A stretch of DNA of 23,940 nt from Prevotella sp. (GTDB taxonomy: Bacteria; Bacteroidota; Bacteroidia; Bacteroidales; Bacteroidaceae). The position numbers and the translations under genes were made by a program. Of the stretch, positions 1 through 8,065 are shown piece after piece (position 1 is the first letter of the stretch; each line of letters starts with the position of its first letter). The notes under the pieces are model-generated. The model was not told where the DNA came from. It was given only the letters and a program-made list of their open reading frames with translations, and searched no databases. The stretch is taken from the NCBI GenBank assembly GCA_021204605.1, contig JAJPZD010000267.1, positions 1 to 23,940 of the forward strand, in the 5' to 3' direction.

Positions 1-50
1 CTTTGGGAAAGTTAGGGAGGGGCTTTCCTTTGGAGTGTTAGTGAGGGGAT
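1..50 (-). repeat. C-rich intergenic repeat, edge copy
   Basis: Read on the minus strand this stretch holds two copies of a unit starting CCCCTC[AC]CTAAC and ending in an AAGG/AAAG run, about 28 bp apart. The same words occur on the plus strand at 15526-15622 and 16644-16675. The copy reaches the window edge, so any palindromic partner may lie outside. It does not code for anything visible. Confidence 0.6.
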
Positions 51-70
51 TTAATTTGGATTGCAAATTC

Positions 71-101
71 TTGTAAGAACGGAAATTTTTCAGTACTTTT
101 G
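71..101 (+). promoter_or_regulatory. Bacteroidetes-type promoter for the DUF1232 gene
   Basis: TTG at 71-73, a 20-base spacer and TACTTTTG at 94-101 match the Bacteroidetes sigma-ABfr consensus (TTG / TAnnTTTG). This predicts a transcription start near 107 and a leader of roughly 37 nt before the ATG at 144. Confidence 0.75.
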
Positions 102-143
102 CAGCGACTAATATTCCTCAAACCTAATAACACATTATAGAAT

Positions 144-545
144 ATGAATTTACCAGATTTCATGTCATATTCCAACAAGTTCACCAACAGTGGATTTGTA
201 GAGACGATATCAAGAATAGCAAAGCGTGCGGGTGCGAAATTGGTATATACCGCACTAATCCTTTACTACACCCTTCAAAACGACAAGGTATCAGTAAAAG
301 ACAAGGCCATAATAATAGGAGCTTTGGGATATTTGATAAGTCCCCTTGACGTGATACCCGATGCCATTCCTATTGTCGGTCTCGGTGACGATTTAGCCGT
401 TCTTCTCTACGTATTAAATAAGGTGTATGGCAACGTATCGGAGGAGATAAAGGCAAAAGCGAAGGCGAAGCTCAGCACATGGTTTGACGAGGATGAGATT
501 GATGAGATAAAATCTGTTGACGAAGGGAAAGCAGAGGTAGAGTAG
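144..545 (+). CDS. DUF1232 (YkvA-like) small membrane protein
   Basis: A 133-residue protein whose core (about residues 50-92) carries the DUF1232 signature: a hydrophobic helix reading ALGYLISPLDVIPD, followed by PIVGLGDDLAVL and a second hydrophobic stretch. The N-terminal 45 residues are amphipathic and basic. The C-terminal 35 are highly charged (Lys/Glu/Asp), as in other family members. The family is widespread and its biochemical role is unknown; the hydrophobic pair suggests membrane association. The ATG at 144 fits the promoter at 71-101; Met7 (162) is an alternative start. The gene is convergent with the YihY-family gene, with only 9 nt between stop codons, and no hairpin terminator is visible in that gap. 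Family assignment is firm; function is not known. Confidence 0.85.
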   Translation: MNLPDFMSYSNKFTNSGFVETISRIAKRAGAKLVYTALILYYTLQNDKVSVKDKAIIIGALGYLISPLDVIPDAIPIVGLGDDLAVLLYVLNKVYGNVSEEIKAKAKAKLSTWFDEDEIDEIKSVDEGKAEVE

Positions 546-554
546 TGAGGGTCT

Positions 555-1874
555 TTATAAATCCTTCAGCAGCACATCTCTTTGACCGTTCAAAAAGTCC
601 TTGCGCAGCTTCATGATTTTCTTCCAGTTGGGAGTATCTAAGATGTGCATGTCAAATTCCATTGTCCACCTGCCATCCGACTCCAAGCGGTCAACAAGTG
701 CGCCGACACTGAGCAATGACAGCGACTCCGCCGGCTGGTATCTCCTCTCCTCCCCTTTCTCGTCAGTGGATATCTCCGTAAGGATGTGCACTTTGGTAAG
801 CTCATACAGCAGGTCGTTGGTTATACGTATCGGTATTCCCGTCTCCAATTTCAGCTCCAATGCCGTGTAAGGTCTCTCTCCCTTGTCGAAACGCTTGCAT
901 ACACGGCTGGCAAGCAAGGTGCTCAACATAATATGATAACGGTGACTTAGGTTTTCAGTCTGCGCCTTGAACGCAAAATCCTCAAGATTTTGGTTGGTAT
1001 AGCACAATTCAGCTCCAAACAAGCATATTGTCCACGATATCTGTATCCACAGCATGAACAAGGGCAAAGCCGCAAACGAGCCATAAATGGCGTTGTAGCT
1101 GCTCACCCATATCTGCGAGTGGATGTAAAACAACTGCAATCCCTGCATTGCCACACCAGCCAATATGCCTGGCACGATGGCGCAACTGAACCTCACCCGT
1201 GTATTTGGCATGAACACATATAATATAATAAACACTGCGGACATCAGCATAAAAGGCATCAAGTCGATCATAAAGCGTATTATCGGCGAGATAATTATAT
1301 ATTCCTCAAGCTGCCCGGCTACAGTAGCCATGAAAATGGATATACCCGATGTAATCACTATGATTATCGGCGCAAGGAGGAACATCGCCATATAGTCGGT
1401 TACTGTCCTGAAGATACTTCTCGGCTTCTTAACCTGCCAGATATAGTTGAACGCATGCTCTATGTTGTTGATAAGCATTATCACTGTCCACAACATGAAC
1501 AGCAGTCCTATGCCAAGAAACAGTCCTCTCTTTGTGTGTACTAAATATGAGTTCACGAAGCCGATGATTATCTCCGCAGCCTGTGGCTGACTGGCAAAGG
1601 CATCGCGGAACCACGTCTCTATATATTTATTGTAGCCGAAGCCCCGCGCAATGGCGAAGACGACGGCAAAAATCGGCACTATGGCAAGCAGTGTGGAATA
1701 TGTCAATGCCGAAGCCGTGTTCATCATTCTCTTTGTCGTGGCATATTCCACAGCCAAATAGACCTTCTTTATAATTCCGTAAATGAAATATCTCAAGGGA
1801 GACACCTCCTGACGCGTTATCCGCCAGATATCCACCTTCACAAAACCGATAATCCTCCTTGCCAGTTTTTTCAT
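555..1874 (-). CDS. YihY/BrkB-family inner-membrane protein with C-terminal winged-helix-like extension
   Basis: A 439-residue polytopic membrane protein. Residues about 40-300 match the YihY/virulence factor BrkB family: the entry motif TASALTYSTLLAIVPIFAVV near residue 55, then several hydrophobic segments, including GLFLGIGLLFMLWTVIMLINN and the LPLFMLWIQISW segment near residue 270. The family was once called ribonuclease BN (rbn) in error, so no nuclease role should be assumed; transport or envelope functions have been proposed. Residues about 310-439 form a soluble, charged tail with a helix-turn-helix-like pattern (YTALELKLETGIPIRITNDL), which goes beyond the short E. coli YihY. The gene lies just downstream of rnpB on the same strand and may share its transcript. 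Substrate unknown. Confidence 0.85.
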   Translation of the reverse strand: MKKLARRIIGFVKVDIWRITRQEVSPLRYFIYGIIKKVYLAVEYATTKRMMNTASALTYSTLLAIVPIFAVVFAIARGFGYNKYIETWFRDAFASQPQAAEIIIGFVNSYLVHTKRGLFLGIGLLFMLWTVIMLINNIEHAFNYIWQVKKPRSIFRTVTDYMAMFLLAPIIIVITSGISIFMATVAGQLEEYIIISPIIRFMIDLMPFMLMSAVFIILYVFMPNTRVRFSCAIVPGILAGVAMQGLQLFYIHSQIWVSSYNAIYGSFAALPLFMLWIQISWTICLFGAELCYTNQNLEDFAFKAQTENLSHRYHIMLSTLLASRVCKRFDKGERPYTALELKLETGIPIRITNDLLYELTKVHILTEISTDEKGEERRYQPAESLSLLSVGALVDRLESDGRWTMEFDMHILDTPNWKKIMKLRKDFLNGQRDVLLKDL

Positions 1875-1913
1875 ATTACAGACATTGGACCAGAAATAGT
1901 ATTTACCAAAAAA

Positions 1914-2289
1914 GAGACAGTGCTCCTGTAAGCCGGGTCCTGTTCCATGTCATGCTCTCGCATGCCACAGCGTCTGCCATTTATCTACCACGTGAGTCAC
2001 CCCACGAGTCGAGCATTCTACCCTCCATCGCTGGTATATCGGACGGACAGCCCTCTGACGATGGTTTACGCGAACTTGCAGCTTCCAGATAGCACAGCCC
2101 GGCAGTCGCCTGCCGGCTGGTGGGCTCTTACCCCGCCTTCTCACCCTTACCACATAAACGTGGCGGTTGTTTTCTTCTGCATCTCCTGCTGTCACCAACA
2201 GCTTCTATTTTCGGAAGTGGAATGTCCTATGCTGCCCGGACTTTCCTCCCGCACGCTTCGGTGCCGGCGGCAGACCGGAACACTGTATC
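1914..2289 (-). ncRNA. rnpB: RNase P RNA (bacterial type A)
   Basis: This is the catalytic RNA of RNase P, which matures tRNA 5' ends. On the minus strand the 5' conserved block GAGGAAAGTCCGGGC lies at 2248-2234 and the 3' block ACAGGACCCGGCTTA at 1943-1929; these form the universal P4/core pairing regions. The ends pair as a P1 helix: ACAGTGTTCC (2286-2277) with GGAGCACTGT (1926-1917), 10 bp including one G-U pair. A run of six T follows on the minus strand (1913-1908), a plausible 3' end. Length is about 375 nt, normal for the family. The reading frames across this stretch are shadows of the RNA. Exact termini are estimated to within a few bases. Confidence 0.95.
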
Positions 2290-2294
2290 TTTTG

Positions 2295-2326
2295 CAAAAA
2301 TAATGAAAACTCTACGAGTTATCAAA
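2295..2326 (-). promoter_or_regulatory. rnpB promoter
   Basis: On the minus strand TTTG (2326-2323), a 20-base spacer and TATTTTTG (2302-2295) match the Bacteroidetes consensus exactly. The predicted start near 2289 coincides with the 5' end of the P1 helix. An A/T-only tract (about 2324-2358) directly upstream could act as an UP-like element. Confidence 0.8.
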
Positions 2327-2544
2327 ATAAAAATTAAAAAATAAAAATTAAAAATTCATTTTTGCGTAACGATTAGTTTGCAAGAAAGGAAAAACATTTA
2401 TTTTTCCACTATTCCAGGATAGATCCAATTCTTATTTCTTAACTCTTAAATCTCAATTCACTAATTGCCGTTAACTGTGCCGTTTCTTGTGTTAAAAGAG
2501 AACAAATATTACGCCAATATGTCAGTTTAAAGGATTTTTGCCGT
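2327..2544. other. AT-rich intergenic stretch between rnpB and degQ
   Basis: There is no coding signal here. The rnpB-proximal part is an imperfect repeat of AAAATAAAAATTAA words (about 2324-2358). The rest holds only scattered A/T tracts before the degQ promoter. I see no riboswitch or RNA gene. Confidence 0.5.
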
Positions 2545-2552
2545 TAATTTTG
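2545..2552 (+). promoter_or_regulatory. -7 element of the degQ promoter
   Basis: TAATTTTG matches the Bacteroidetes -7 box TAnnTTTG, 48 bases before the degQ ATG. The expected -33 TTG, 20 bases upstream, is not matched (TCA), so this rests on the -7 box alone. Confidence 0.5.
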
Positions 2553-2599
2553 CAAGAAAATAATCAGTTAGATATATTAAACTTATAAAACGATAAAAA

Positions 2600-4072
2600 A
2601 TGAAGAAGAAGAAGTTATCAAACTATTTAGTCTATGCGATAAGCATTGTTGCTGTCGCACTTTCCACAGGGGCTTTCATCAAGGCAAATGCCAATAATGT
2701 CCCAGGCAACATCCCAGCACAACCAGTTGACCTGACATACGCCGCAGAGAAGGCACTGCCTGCCGTGGTGCACATCAGGTTCCTGCAAAACAGTAAGGTG
2801 CAGACAATAGACGTGCAGTCTGACCCATTCGGCGATTTCTTCGACCCTTTCGGTTTCTTCGGCAATCCAGGAGGCAATGGCGGCACACAGAAGCGACAGG
2901 TGCAGACTCCAAAGAAAGAGGGTGCCGGTTCCGGTGTTATAATATCGGCCGACGGATATATCGTAACCAACAACCATGTCGTTGAGGGGGCTGATGAGCT
3001 GACAGTAACTCTCAATGACAACAAGGAATACTCCGCACGTATCATCGGCACCGACAAGACGACAGACTTAGCACTTATCAAGATCGATGCCACCAACCTG
3101 CCAACCCTGCCTATAGGCGACAGCGACAAACTGAAAGTGGGCGAATGGGTGCTTGCCGTGGGCAATCCTTTCAACCTCAACTCGACAGTAACGGCTGGTA
3201 TCGTAAGTGCGAAGGCCCGCTCACTTGGCGCAAACGGCGTTGAATCGTTCATTCAGACGGATGCCGCTATCAATGCCGGGAACTCAGGGGGTGCTCTCGT
3301 CAACACAGAGGGTGAACTTGTAGGCATCAATGCCATGCTCTATTCACAGACAGGCAGCTATAGCGGCTATGGCTTCGCCATCCCTACCACTATAATGAAC
3401 AAGGTTGTGGCAGACCTGAAGGAATATGGCACCGTGCAGAGGGCGCTCCTCGGTGTCATGGGGTCAGATGTCAACAAGTATGTGGATGACCAGAAATCCA
3501 AAGGCAAGGAAATCGACCTTGGCACTATGGAGGGTGTTTATGTCTCATCTGTTGAGGACAACAGTGCGGCTTCTGAGGCCGGCATTGAAAGCGGTGACGT
3601 TATCACCAAACTCGATGGCAAGGACATGAAGAAAATGGCGGAGATGCAGGAGTATCTCACCAACAAACGTCCTGGCGACAAGGTTACGGTAACTTTCATA
3701 CACAACAAGAAAGAAAAAACGGCTACCGCCACTCTGAAGAACGCACAGGGCAACACCAACGTGGTCAAGAACGCCGACCTCGATGTGCTTGGCTGCACAT
3801 TCCGTGAGATCAACGACTCTGAGAAGAAGCAGCTCAACATCAACAGTGGTCTTGTTGTCGTAAAGGTTGACAATGGTGCGTTCAAGGACAATGGCATCAA
3901 CAAGGGTTTCATTATACAGAAAGTAAACGACGAGACGATGAAGACTATCGATGACCTCCAGGATGCTGTCAAGGAGGCCTCCGTAAGCAAGGATCCTGTT
4001 CTGTACATACAAGGTATCTATCCGACAGGCAAGAAGGCTTACTTCGCCGTATCTCTCGACAACAACAACTGA
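2600..4072 (+). CDS. degQ: Periplasmic HtrA/Deg-family serine protease (Do-like) with two PDZ domains
   Basis: A 490-residue envelope quality-control protease that would degrade or chaperone misfolded periplasmic proteins. Residues 1-31 are a Lys-rich signal peptide with a hydrophobic core. The trypsin-like domain (about 45-280) has the full triad: His126 in VTNNHVVEG, Asp156 in TTDLALIK and Ser229 in GNSGG. Residues 75-99 are an insert rich in Phe, Gly, Asp and Pro, at the place of the regulatory LA loop. PDZ1 covers about 285-390 and PDZ2 about 400-490, the DegP/DegQ architecture and length. It is a single-gene unit with its own -7 box upstream and a strong terminator 22 bases after the stop. 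Protease family is certain; choosing DegQ over DegP as the name is convention, not proof. Confidence 0.93.
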   Translation: MKKKKLSNYLVYAISIVAVALSTGAFIKANANNVPGNIPAQPVDLTYAAEKALPAVVHIRFLQNSKVQTIDVQSDPFGDFFDPFGFFGNPGGNGGTQKRQVQTPKKEGAGSGVIISADGYIVTNNHVVEGADELTVTLNDNKEYSARIIGTDKTTDLALIKIDATNLPTLPIGDSDKLKVGEWVLAVGNPFNLNSTVTAGIVSAKARSLGANGVESFIQTDAAINAGNSGGALVNTEGELVGINAMLYSQTGSYSGYGFAIPTTIMNKVVADLKEYGTVQRALLGVMGSDVNKYVDDQKSKGKEIDLGTMEGVYVSSVEDNSAASEAGIESGDVITKLDGKDMKKMAEMQEYLTNKRPGDKVTVTFIHNKKEKTATATLKNAQGNTNVVKNADLDVLGCTFREINDSEKKQLNINSGLVVVKVDNGAFKDNGINKGFIIQKVNDETMKTIDDLQDAVKEASVSKDPVLYIQGIYPTGKKAYFAVSLDNNN

Positions 4073-4093
4073 CATAATTTCCACAGACAGAAT

Positions 4094-4128
4094 GCCCCAT
4101 TGCCCAAACCGACAATGGGGCGTTTTAT
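4094..4128 (+). terminator. Rho-independent terminator of degQ
   Basis: GCCCCATTG (4094-4102) pairs perfectly with CAATGGGGC (4113-4121) around a 10-base loop, followed by GTTTTATT. Confidence 0.9.
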
Positions 4129-4311
4129 TAAGGTGCTCAAGTTTCGCAAATTGCTAACAAGCGCATTTTAGATATAAAATTGTATAAATGGTTGAGTTTG
4201 TCTGTATTGTTGGTAAGAAATCATATTTTCAGCTACTTACGGAAATCCCTGTGTCTTTTCTTTCGTTTTTTTACTTGTGAAGTTTGAGAAAAAAATAAGT
4301 TATAAGAAAAA

Positions 4312-4342
4312 TTGCATAGGTCAAAAAAAAGATGTATATTTG
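4312..4342 (+). promoter_or_regulatory. Promoter of the methyltransferase operon
   Basis: TTG at 4312-4314, a 20-base spacer and TATATTTG at 4335-4342 match the Bacteroidetes consensus, giving a leader of about 27 nt. The preceding stretch, 4129-4311, is AT-rich and holds nothing recognisable. Confidence 0.75.
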
Positions 4343-4374
4343 CAATGTAATTATCATATTATAATAAAACGACG

Positions 4375-5853
4375 ATGCAGACCTTCAAATCGATATCATT
4401 TACGGATAAGAAAAATATGAAGTCAAGAGTGGGTCCTACCGCCTTTAACGAAAAGGAAGATGATTTATATATAATTGTGAATAAATTGTCAAGTCAGGAG
4501 ATAAGAAATATAATCGGTTTTTCAGATTACACAGAATTGTGTGTTGCGGCAGAGAAAGACAGGAGAAATATCAGTCAGTTTATAAAATTCTTACTTGAAA
4601 AAGCAATACAAGAAAACAGAAGCATAATAGCATCTTCGGATGTTACATTTAAAAGCAGTAAATTAATACCTTTCAACAGGTGGTATCCATATATAGAGGG
4701 GTATTCACCAGAATTTGTTAAAACATTGATAAAAAAATATATCAGTAAAAAGTGTAAAATATATGATCCTTTTGCCGGGACGGGAACAACAATATTCGCT
4801 TCGGATGCATTGGGATACAGCAGCTATTATTCAGAAATCAATCCCCTTTTGCAATTCCTTATAAAAACCAAGCTCGATGTTTTGAGGTTATTGCAAGACG
4901 AAAGGAAGTCAATCGGTGATAAATTACTTGTTATGAGGAACAGGCAAATACAATCAAATTTAAAGACCGATGTGGAATTGGATGCCAACTACAAAAAAGT
5001 TTTCAAGAGCAGCATTTACTTTTCTGATGACAATTACAATGAAATATTAAGAGTGAAATCATTCTTAAACGCAGAACCAGATTCTTTGACAAAAGATATT
5101 TTCACAATTGCAGTATTGGCATGTCTGATACCGGCATCATATTTGAAAAAACAAGGAGACTTGCGTTTTAAGACCAAAAAAGAATTAGAAAAGGGAGTGC
5201 CGGATTTTTCGGATTTATTGAATACAAAACTCAATGAAATAAATAACGACCTTAAATATGAAAGTGTTGATAATGTCAGATACAGTCATACATTACTCCA
5301 TGCCAATGCGAAATGCATAGATAAGGTAACGTGTGATAAGATAGGCTGTGTTATAACGAGTCCACCCTATTTAAACGGTACAAATTATATAAGAAATACA
5401 AAGTTGGAGCTCTGGTTCTTGGGATATTTGCGGACGGCATCAGATTTGCGAATGTTCAGGGATGAGATATTGACGAGTGGCATTAATGATGTTAAGTTAA
5501 CCAACTTTTTGGATATAGATATAGAATCAAAGAGTATGCAGTTATCCAAGACGCTGATAGCATTGAAAGAAACAGCATACGATATGAGAATACCTCAAAT
5601 GGCAAAGTGCTATTTTTCAGAAATGTACCAAATATTCAATGCCTTGCGTCCGAAATTAGAAAAAGGGGCAAATTTGTTAATAGATATTGGCGACTCTGTT
5701 TTCAATGGTGTCCATATACGAACAGATGATATACTTATAGAAATATTGGAAAGTATTGGATATAATTTTATAGAAAAGAAGAAACTTAGGGAACGCCGTT
5801 CAAGAGGCGGTAAAATTGTGGAACAGGTTTTAATCGTTATGACAAATGAATGA
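4375..5853 (+). CDS. SAM-dependent DNA methyltransferase, first of a pair (amino-MTase, TSPPY type)
   Basis: A 492-residue DNA amino-methyltransferase, expected to transfer methyl from SAM to adenine N6 or cytosine N4. The SAM-binding motif I is DPFAGTGTT (131-139), preceded by a motif X-like segment (FNRWYPYIEGYSPEFV, 100-115). Catalytic motif IV is TSPPY (328-332). About 190 residues separate I and IV and probably hold the target-recognition region, so the order X-I-TRD-IV resembles the alpha class. SPPY is commoner in N4-cytosine enzymes, but the base cannot be fixed from sequence alone. The N-terminal 95 residues are charged, helical and unassigned. The stop overlaps the next gene by 8 nt, implying translational coupling. 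Base composition is clearly AT-richer than the flanking degQ and metH genes, suggesting horizontal transfer. Confidence 0.88.
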   Translation: MQTFKSISFTDKKNMKSRVGPTAFNEKEDDLYIIVNKLSSQEIRNIIGFSDYTELCVAAEKDRRNISQFIKFLLEKAIQENRSIIASSDVTFKSSKLIPFNRWYPYIEGYSPEFVKTLIKKYISKKCKIYDPFAGTGTTIFASDALGYSSYYSEINPLLQFLIKTKLDVLRLLQDERKSIGDKLLVMRNRQIQSNLKTDVELDANYKKVFKSSIYFSDDNYNEILRVKSFLNAEPDSLTKDIFTIAVLACLIPASYLKKQGDLRFKTKKELEKGVPDFSDLLNTKLNEINNDLKYESVDNVRYSHTLLHANAKCIDKVTCDKIGCVITSPPYLNGTNYIRNTKLELWFLGYLRTASDLRMFRDEILTSGINDVKLTNFLDIDIESKSMQLSKTLIALKETAYDMRIPQMAKCYFSEMYQIFNALRPKLEKGANLLIDIGDSVFNGVHIRTDDILIEILESIGYNFIEKKKLRERRSRGGKIVEQVLIVMTNE

Positions 5854-6994
5854 TTGTATAATACAAAATAACAGTTGGGAAGACAGGTGGGCGCATTTTA
5901 AAAATAAGCTGCCCCATCAAGCGGAGCCCTATTCGAAGAAGAATTGGGGTAACGGAAATCATTCTTTGTGTTCATATCAAGGAAAACTGAAACCAGCCAT
6001 TGCATATCATTTGATAAAGACATTTGCCCCGTCGGGAGGAAAAATCTTTGATCCGTTTTGTGGTGTTGGCACTATACCTTTTGAAGGAGCCCTGAACGGT
6101 ATAGAGTCATACGGTATGGATATAAGTAAAATGTGTTATTATATATCGCAAGCAAAAGTAGGAATGACCAATGAGGCTGAGGCGTTTAGATATATTGAGA
6201 GATTGGATAATTATATAAAAATGTACGATGAAGTTGACGAAGATTTAATAAAGTACTCCACATTCGGATTAAACAGGAGTTTGAAAGAATATTATGAAAT
6301 AAACACATTCAAGGAGATATTAAAAGCGCGTAAATTCTTTTTAGAGAACAAGCCGGAGAATGCAAGTGAGATGGTTGTTATTTCTTCGTTATTACATATT
6401 CTGCATGGGAACAGGCCATACGCTTTGAGCAGGACATCACATCCCATAATACCCTACGCCCCGACGGGAGAATTTGCATATAAAAATTTAATTGAAAAAC
6501 TATATTTGAAGGTTGGGAAATACTTTTCACAAGAGATACCTCCGATATTTGTTTCAGGGAAAATCTATTTACAAGATTCAACACATACATGGCCCGATGA
6601 GATCAATGATTTAGATGCCATAATAACATCCCCGCCGTTTTATGACAGCACGAGATTTTATTCAGCAAATTGGATACGTTTATGGTTCAGTGGCTGGGAG
6701 CCGAAGGATTTTAAGACAATGCCGCAATCGTATATTGATGAACGGCAGAAAAGGAGTTTTTTTGTATATATACCGATATTATCACAAGCAAAAGAGCGGT
6801 TGAAGAGCGGTGGATTAGTAGTGCTTCATTTAGGGAAGAGTAAAAAATGCGATATGGGAGTAATGCTGAAAATGATCAGTAAGCGTTGGTTTGAGCATTC
6901 AGAATTATTTGATGAGAGCGTATCCCATTGTAATAAGTTCGGTATAAAAGACATTGGTACTGTTACAGACCATCAGTATTTGTTATTGTATTAA
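5846..6994 (+). CDS. SAM-dependent DNA methyltransferase, second of a pair (TSPPF type)
   Basis: A 382-residue DNA amino-methyltransferase that is complete, not a fragment of the first. Motif I is DPFCGVGT (69-76), after a motif X-like segment, HSLCSYQGKLKPAIAYHLI (39-57). Motif IV is TSPPF (261-265). As in its neighbour, about 185 residues lie between motifs I and IV, so the two genes share architecture while diverging in sequence; they may be ancient duplicates with different target domains. The start lies inside the end of the first gene (ATGAATGA overlap); a second ATG at 5850 is in another frame. Two modification enzymes beside one nuclease is the usual arrangement when the recognition site is asymmetric and each strand needs its own enzyme; that reading is inference. 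Confidence 0.87.
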   Translation: MNDCIIQNNSWEDRWAHFKNKLPHQAEPYSKKNWGNGNHSLCSYQGKLKPAIAYHLIKTFAPSGGKIFDPFCGVGTIPFEGALNGIESYGMDISKMCYYISQAKVGMTNEAEAFRYIERLDNYIKMYDEVDEDLIKYSTFGLNRSLKEYYEINTFKEILKARKFFLENKPENASEMVVISSLLHILHGNRPYALSRTSHPIIPYAPTGEFAYKNLIEKLYLKVGKYFSQEIPPIFVSGKIYLQDSTHTWPDEINDLDAIITSPPFYDSTRFYSANWIRLWFSGWEPKDFKTMPQSYIDERQKRSFFVYIPILSQAKERLKSGGLVVLHLGKSKKCDMGVMLKMISKRWFEHSELFDESVSHCNKFGIKDIGTVTDHQYLLLY

Positions 6995-6999
6995 AAAGG

Positions 7000-7018
7000 T
7001 GATACGCTTATCGTATCA
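7000..7018. terminator. Bidirectional hairpin between the second methyltransferase and the HNH gene
   Basis: TGATACG (7000-7006) pairs with CGTATCA (7012-7018) around a 5-base loop. On the minus strand it is followed by CCTTTTTA, so it can end HNH transcripts. On the plus strand the tail is poorer in T. Confidence 0.7.
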
Positions 7019-7029
7019 ACATATCATCT

Positions 7030-8022
7030 TTATGACCATAAATTATCATTGAGAATTTTCTTATGGTTTTCGTCAACCAAATCCAATAAATTATAATCGG
7101 AAATAATACGTTTTATTTCGTTTATACGCTTAGGCAAATCGCTGGAATTTCTTACATTGAGATATTTGTCAATACCTTTGTTCACGTCTATATTGTTATT
7201 TACAACAGGTGTTTTGCTTGCTATCAGTTCAAGAGGAGCTCCAGTTATTCTTGCCAGATCAACCAATTCTTTATTAGTATAAAATTCGCTTGGCCATCTA
7301 TCCCTTTTGTTACTGTTGGCTTCTGCGGATAATAAAGCAGCATTTCTGACAGTAAGCGGATATAAATACTTAGAAGGTAAAATATGGTCGATATGCCAAG
7401 AGCCACTTTTGTTAATATCCAAAGGCTTACCTGTTTTGAAGCATTTTCGGTCAAAACGTTCAAATAAATCCTGAATATTAATAGTTTCGTTTTGTTCAGC
7501 AACAAATAAATCAGCAATTCTTCTGCGAATGGAGCTTTCACGTAATTGTTCAATGGTTCGTTTATCGTTTAAAATGGAATTTATAGCACCTTTACAGGCA
7601 CGACATTCCATTTGTTTTTCCAAAGGACCCCAATCTTTGTGTTTGCTAAAAGCATGGTTAGGCAAAATTCTCCCACACATATTGCACCGTTTCCAATAAG
7701 CCTCAGGATTTTCGGTGGCTGTCAAGAAGAACGCCTTCCAAAACCTTTGTGTCGTAACACTTTCTTTTTCAAGAAGTTCTGGTTTCCAATTAGTTAGTTT
7801 TGCCGGTAAATCGGAGTCTTTACTATGTATATACCCACATTCTTCACATTCCCAAGATTGTGTTTCCAATGCTTCTTCGGGAGATAATAATTGGTTTCCG
7901 ATATGTACATAGTTCAGGTGATTGCAATTTACGCAAATATAAGCGGTCCATGCATCATGAACGCTGAAATCGTATGGAATTCTATCTATTCCTGTTTCAT
8001 TGATTTGTTTTCTTCTGATCAT
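7030..8022 (-). CDS. HNH nuclease with multiple CxxC zinc motifs, probable restriction endonuclease
   Basis: A 330-residue protein with an HNH (beta-beta-alpha-metal) nuclease core at about 190-245: a Cys near 194, then WHIDHILPSKYLYPL (His210, Asp212, His213) and NAALLSAEANSNK with Asn236/Asn238. The N-terminal 145 residues carry four CxxC pairs (30/33, 59/62, 113/116, 140/143), enough for two zinc-ribbon-like folds that may bind DNA. The last 80 residues are helical and unassigned. It converges on the two DNA methyltransferases and shares their AT-rich composition, so the most likely role is the cleaving partner of a type II restriction system. No promoter of good quality precedes it; metH ends 43 bp upstream in the same direction. 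HNH assignment is strong; the restriction role is inferred from context. Confidence 0.83.
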   Translation of the reverse strand: MIRRKQINETGIDRIPYDFSVHDAWTAYICVNCNHLNYVHIGNQLLSPEEALETQSWECEECGYIHSKDSDLPAKLTNWKPELLEKESVTTQRFWKAFFLTATENPEAYWKRCNMCGRILPNHAFSKHKDWGPLEKQMECRACKGAINSILNDKRTIEQLRESSIRRRIADLFVAEQNETINIQDLFERFDRKCFKTGKPLDINKSGSWHIDHILPSKYLYPLTVRNAALLSAEANSNKRDRWPSEFYTNKELVDLARITGAPLELIASKTPVVNNNIDVNKGIDKYLNVRNSSDLPKRINEIKRIISDYNLLDLVDENHKKILNDNLWS

Positions 8023-8065
8023 TATGATATAAAGATATGATTAGTCTGTTATGTACATTCATTCC

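Noticed and set aside
555..1874. Ribonuclease BN function for the YihY-family protein
   Set aside because: The old rbn name for this family was a misassignment, and the sequence is a polytopic membrane protein without nuclease motifs.
1859..2344. Several overlapping open frames on both strands
   Set aside because: They coincide with the RNase P RNA, whose conserved blocks and P1 pairing are clear; the frames have no protein-like features.
4129..8065. Insertion sequence or integrase flanking the methyltransferase cassette
   Set aside because: I find no transposase, integrase, terminal inverted repeat or tRNA attachment site at either edge.
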